A stretch of DNA of 7,454 bases, taken from NCBI GenBank assembly GCA_002311285.1, contig DBZU01000046.1, forward strand, positions 8,349-15,802. The letters run 5' to 3'. This stretch comes from Dehalococcoidia bacterium UBA1152. GTDB lineage: Bacteria; Chloroflexota; Dehalococcoidia; Lucifugimonadales; UBA2962. Made by a program: the position numbers and the translations under genes. Numbering within the stretch: the stretch's first letter is position 1; each line of letters opens with the position of its first letter. Below the pieces are notes generated by a model. The model was not told the origin of the DNA. It was given only the letters and a program-made list of their open reading frames with translations, and searched no databases. Of this stretch, positions 5,762 to 7,454 are shown piece by piece.

Positions 5762-6688
5762 TTGACTCCGATACACATTCCTGTACTAAGCAAGCAAGTG
5801 ATTGAAGCTTTAGGCCTTAGGCCTGGAGGGATCTACATAGACTGCACTTTAGGAGAAGGAGGCCATACACTCCGAATTCTAGAGTCTACTGACTTACCTA
5901 TTAAATTATTAGGTTTAGACACAGATTCACATGCTGTAGAGGCAGCTAAGAAAAACCTCAGCGGTTATCTAAATCAGGTTACTTTATTGAACAAGAGTTA
6001 CACAAATCTTCTCAACGAATCAAAAAAGATTGGGTTTAATCAAGTTCAGGGCATTATTTTCGACCTGGGCTTATCCTCAATGCAACTGCAGGGTACAAAT
6101 CGAGGGTTCAGTTTCCGAACTGACTCTCCTTTAGACATGAGGTTTAATGACTCTCAGCAACTTACTGCCTGGCACATTGTGAATTTGTGTACCGAAATGG
6201 AACTTAGAGAAATTCTAAAGGAGCTTGGAGAGGAGCCGTACGCTAAAAGAATAGCAAGGTCAATCGTGAAATCCAGGCCTGTAGAAACAACTGTCCAATT
6301 GGCTAGAATCATCGTTCAGGCAGCTGGACGTCGCAAAGGGAGAGTACATCCTGCGACCCGTAGCTTTCAAGCTATAAGAATGAAAGTAAACGATGAGCTA
6401 AATAATATAGAAAAAGGGTTGGATCAAGCTTCAAATATGCTTTCCAAAGGAGGAAGGTTGGTAGTGATTAGTTATCACTCCCTAGAAGACAGGATTGTAA
6501 AAAGATTTATTTTAAATGCGAGCAAAGATTGCATATGTGACCCCAGGGTCTTGGAATGCTCCTGCGAGCATAAAGCTTATTTAAAAAATGTTTATAAGAA
6601 AGTGGTCAAACCAAATAAGAGGGAAATTGAATTAAATCCTAGAAGCAGGAGTGCTCGACTTAGAGCAGCAGAGCGAATTGAGACTTAG
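5762..6688 (+). CDS. rsmH: 16S rRNA (cytosine-1402-N4)-methyltransferase RsmH (MraW)
   Basis: RsmH methylates N4 of C1402 in the 16S rRNA decoding site using S-adenosylmethionine. The 308-residue protein is of normal length. It starts with HIPVLSKQVIEAL (5-17), followed by the SAM-binding motif DCTLGEGGHT (27-36) and GLDTD (51-55). Next come FDLGLSSMQL (100-109) with RGFSFR (114-119), DMRFN (125-129), HPATRSFQAIRMKVNDEL (196-213) and VVISYHSLEDRIVKRF (234-249). The C-terminal part has a four-cysteine cluster (C257, C259, C266, C268) and ends in the typical NPRSRSARLRAAER. The start is TTG at 5762: an in-frame TAG lies at 5741-5743 and the only other start-like codon is an ATT. ftsA follows 41 nt downstream, so this is a shortened division-gene cluster. 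Confidence 0.97.
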   Translation: MTPIHIPVLSKQVIEALGLRPGGIYIDCTLGEGGHTLRILESTDLPIKLLGLDTDSHAVEAAKKNLSGYLNQVTLLNKSYTNLLNESKKIGFNQVQGIIFDLGLSSMQLQGTNRGFSFRTDSPLDMRFNDSQQLTAWHIVNLCTEMELREILKELGEEPYAKRIARSIVKSRPVETTVQLARIIVQAAGRRKGRVHPATRSFQAIRMKVNDELNNIEKGLDQASNMLSKGGRLVVISYHSLEDRIVKRFILNASKDCICDPRVLECSCEHKAYLKNVYKKVVKPNKREIELNPRSRSARLRAAERIET

Positions 6689-6719
6689 AAATGATTCTAA
6701 TGAAACGAAAATTAAAACT

Positions 6720-6724
6720 GGAGG
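6720..6724 (+). promoter_or_regulatory. Strong Shine-Dalgarno site of ftsA
   Basis: GGAGG lies five nt before the ATG at 6730. It is the strongest ribosome-binding site in the window. It favours this start over the in-frame ATGs at 6691 and 6700, which would add 13 or 10 residues and lack such a site. Confidence 0.75.
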
Positions 6725-6729
6725 ATGGC

Positions 6730-7454
6730 ATGACTCAATGTGAAACGATAACAGCTATCGACGTTGGCACTACTAAGGTATTTTCCTTGATAGCTAAGAT
6801 TCCCTTTGATAATGCTCGTTCAGTAAGCAAGCCTGAACTCATCGCTACTTCAACTGTGCGATGTGACGGGCTACAACGAGGAAACGTAGAGGATATTACT
6901 CTTACCGCCGCAGCAATAAAGCAGAGCTTAAAACAACTTGAGGATCAATCTGGAGTGAAAACAACCTCCGCATATGTTGGAGTCACAGGATCACATGTGC
7001 TTTATGAAAATAAAAGAAACTTGGTAGACGGAATAGGCACGTACGGAGTTATAACCCCCGATGAATTGAATTCTGTAGAATTTAGCATCGAGTCCGATGA
7101 TGAACGAATGTTGCTACACGCAATGCCTATTTCTTATAGTGTAGATGGGGCTGACGGAATACGAAACCCTGTCGGTATGCATAGCAATTTAGTTTCTGTT
7201 GACACTCACATTATTACAGCAGACAGGTCTTTATTAACCAAATTGCTCGACTCATGTAAGTTAGCAAATGTTAAGGTGAAAGCTTTCGTAATGGAACCGT
7301 TTGCCAGCGGCCTTGCAACACTGACAGAAAAAGAAAGAGAGCAAGGAACACTCATAATAGATATAGGCGGTGGAACAACCGATATCGTTGGATTCAAGAA
7401 TGATCGGGTTATATATACTGGGGTTATTCCGGTAGGAGGTTATCAGTTCACTAT
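6730..7454 (+). CDS. ftsA: Cell division protein FtsA (5' part, runs off the window)
   Basis: FtsA is an actin-like ATPase that tethers FtsZ filaments to the inner face of the membrane. About 241 residues are visible and the frame is open to the end. The phosphate-1 loop is AIDVGTTKV (9-17). Subdomain 1A has CDGLQRGNVEDI (45-56) and YVGVTGSHV (82-90). The FtsA-specific 1C subdomain (roughly 85-165) includes MPISYSVDG and NPVGMHSNLV (146-155). The phosphate-2 motif is LIIDIGGGTTDI (208-219), followed by IPVGGYQFT. This pattern separates FtsA from MreB and DnaK. The 2B subdomain and the C-terminal membrane-targeting helix lie beyond the window. It is 41 nt after rsmH and very likely co-transcribed; ftsZ would be the expected next gene, though this cannot be seen. 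Confidence 0.95.
   Translation, partial: MTQCETITAIDVGTTKVFSLIAKIPFDNARSVSKPELIATSTVRCDGLQRGNVEDITLTAAAIKQSLKQLEDQSGVKTTSAYVGVTGSHVLYENKRNLVDGIGTYGVITPDELNSVEFSIESDDERMLLHAMPISYSVDGADGIRNPVGMHSNLVSVDTHIITADRSLLTKLLDSCKLANVKVKAFVMEPFASGLATLTEKEREQGTLIIDIGGGTTDIVGFKNDRVIYTGVIPVGGYQFT

Noticed and set aside
6691..6730. Earlier FtsA start at the in-frame ATG at 6691 or 6700
   Set aside because: It would add only a short basic leader with no ribosome-binding site, whereas ATG 6730 has GGAGG five nt upstream and fits the usual distance to the phosphate-1 loop.
1..7454. Mobile elements, CRISPR arrays, defence systems, tRNA or rRNA genes, riboswitches
   Set aside because: Nearly all of the window is explained by conserved housekeeping genes. 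No transposase, integrase, long direct repeats, spacer arrays or cloverleaf-like segments were seen on either strand.

Overview
The window is an AT-rich stretch (roughly 40 % G+C by eye) of ordinary bacterial chromosome. It is packed with housekeeping genes and shows no sign of mobile DNA, CRISPR arrays, tRNAs or rRNAs. Nine genes are visible: the 3' end of a phosphotriesterase-family hydrolase, a HAD-family phosphatase/phosphomutase, msrB, priA, rplS, trmD, a MogA/MoaB-type molybdopterin gene, rsmH, and the 5' two-thirds or so of ftsA. The organism cannot be named with certainty. The phosphotriesterase-like protein, the low G+C, and rsmH passing directly to ftsA with no ftsL, ftsI or mur genes between them together suggest a Chloroflexota lineage related to Dehalococcoidia or marine SAR202. 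That placement is an inference from gene content and order, not from any search.

Layout. Positions 1-955 (+ strand) hold the phosphotriesterase-family 3' end and the HAD hydrolase, 27 nt apart. Positions 952-5563 (- strand) hold a compact five-gene run, read in the order mogA/moaB-like, trmD, rplS, priA, msrB. Its 3' end collides with the HAD gene, so the two stop codons share one CTAG. Positions 5564-5761 are a 198-nt divergent control region with an imperfect palindrome and candidate promoters. Positions 5762-7454 (+ strand) hold rsmH and ftsA, which runs off the end of the window.

How the genes fit together. trmD (tRNA m1G37 methylation), rplS (ribosomal protein L19) and rsmH (16S rRNA C1402 methylation) serve translation. 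priA restarts stalled replication forks. ftsA anchors the FtsZ ring. msrB repairs oxidised methionine. The mogA/moaB-like gene belongs to molybdenum cofactor synthesis and stands where rpsP and rimM are usually found upstream of trmD-rplS. The 101-nt trmD-rplS gap contains a plausible internal promoter. The 52-nt rplS-priA gap can fold into two mutually exclusive hairpins, which could separate high L19 expression from low PriA expression.

Four of the eight visible start codons are TTG (HAD gene, priA, trmD, rsmH). I found no convincing undescribed system. The best leads are small regulatory structures in the intergenic gaps and the altered gene neighbourhoods.
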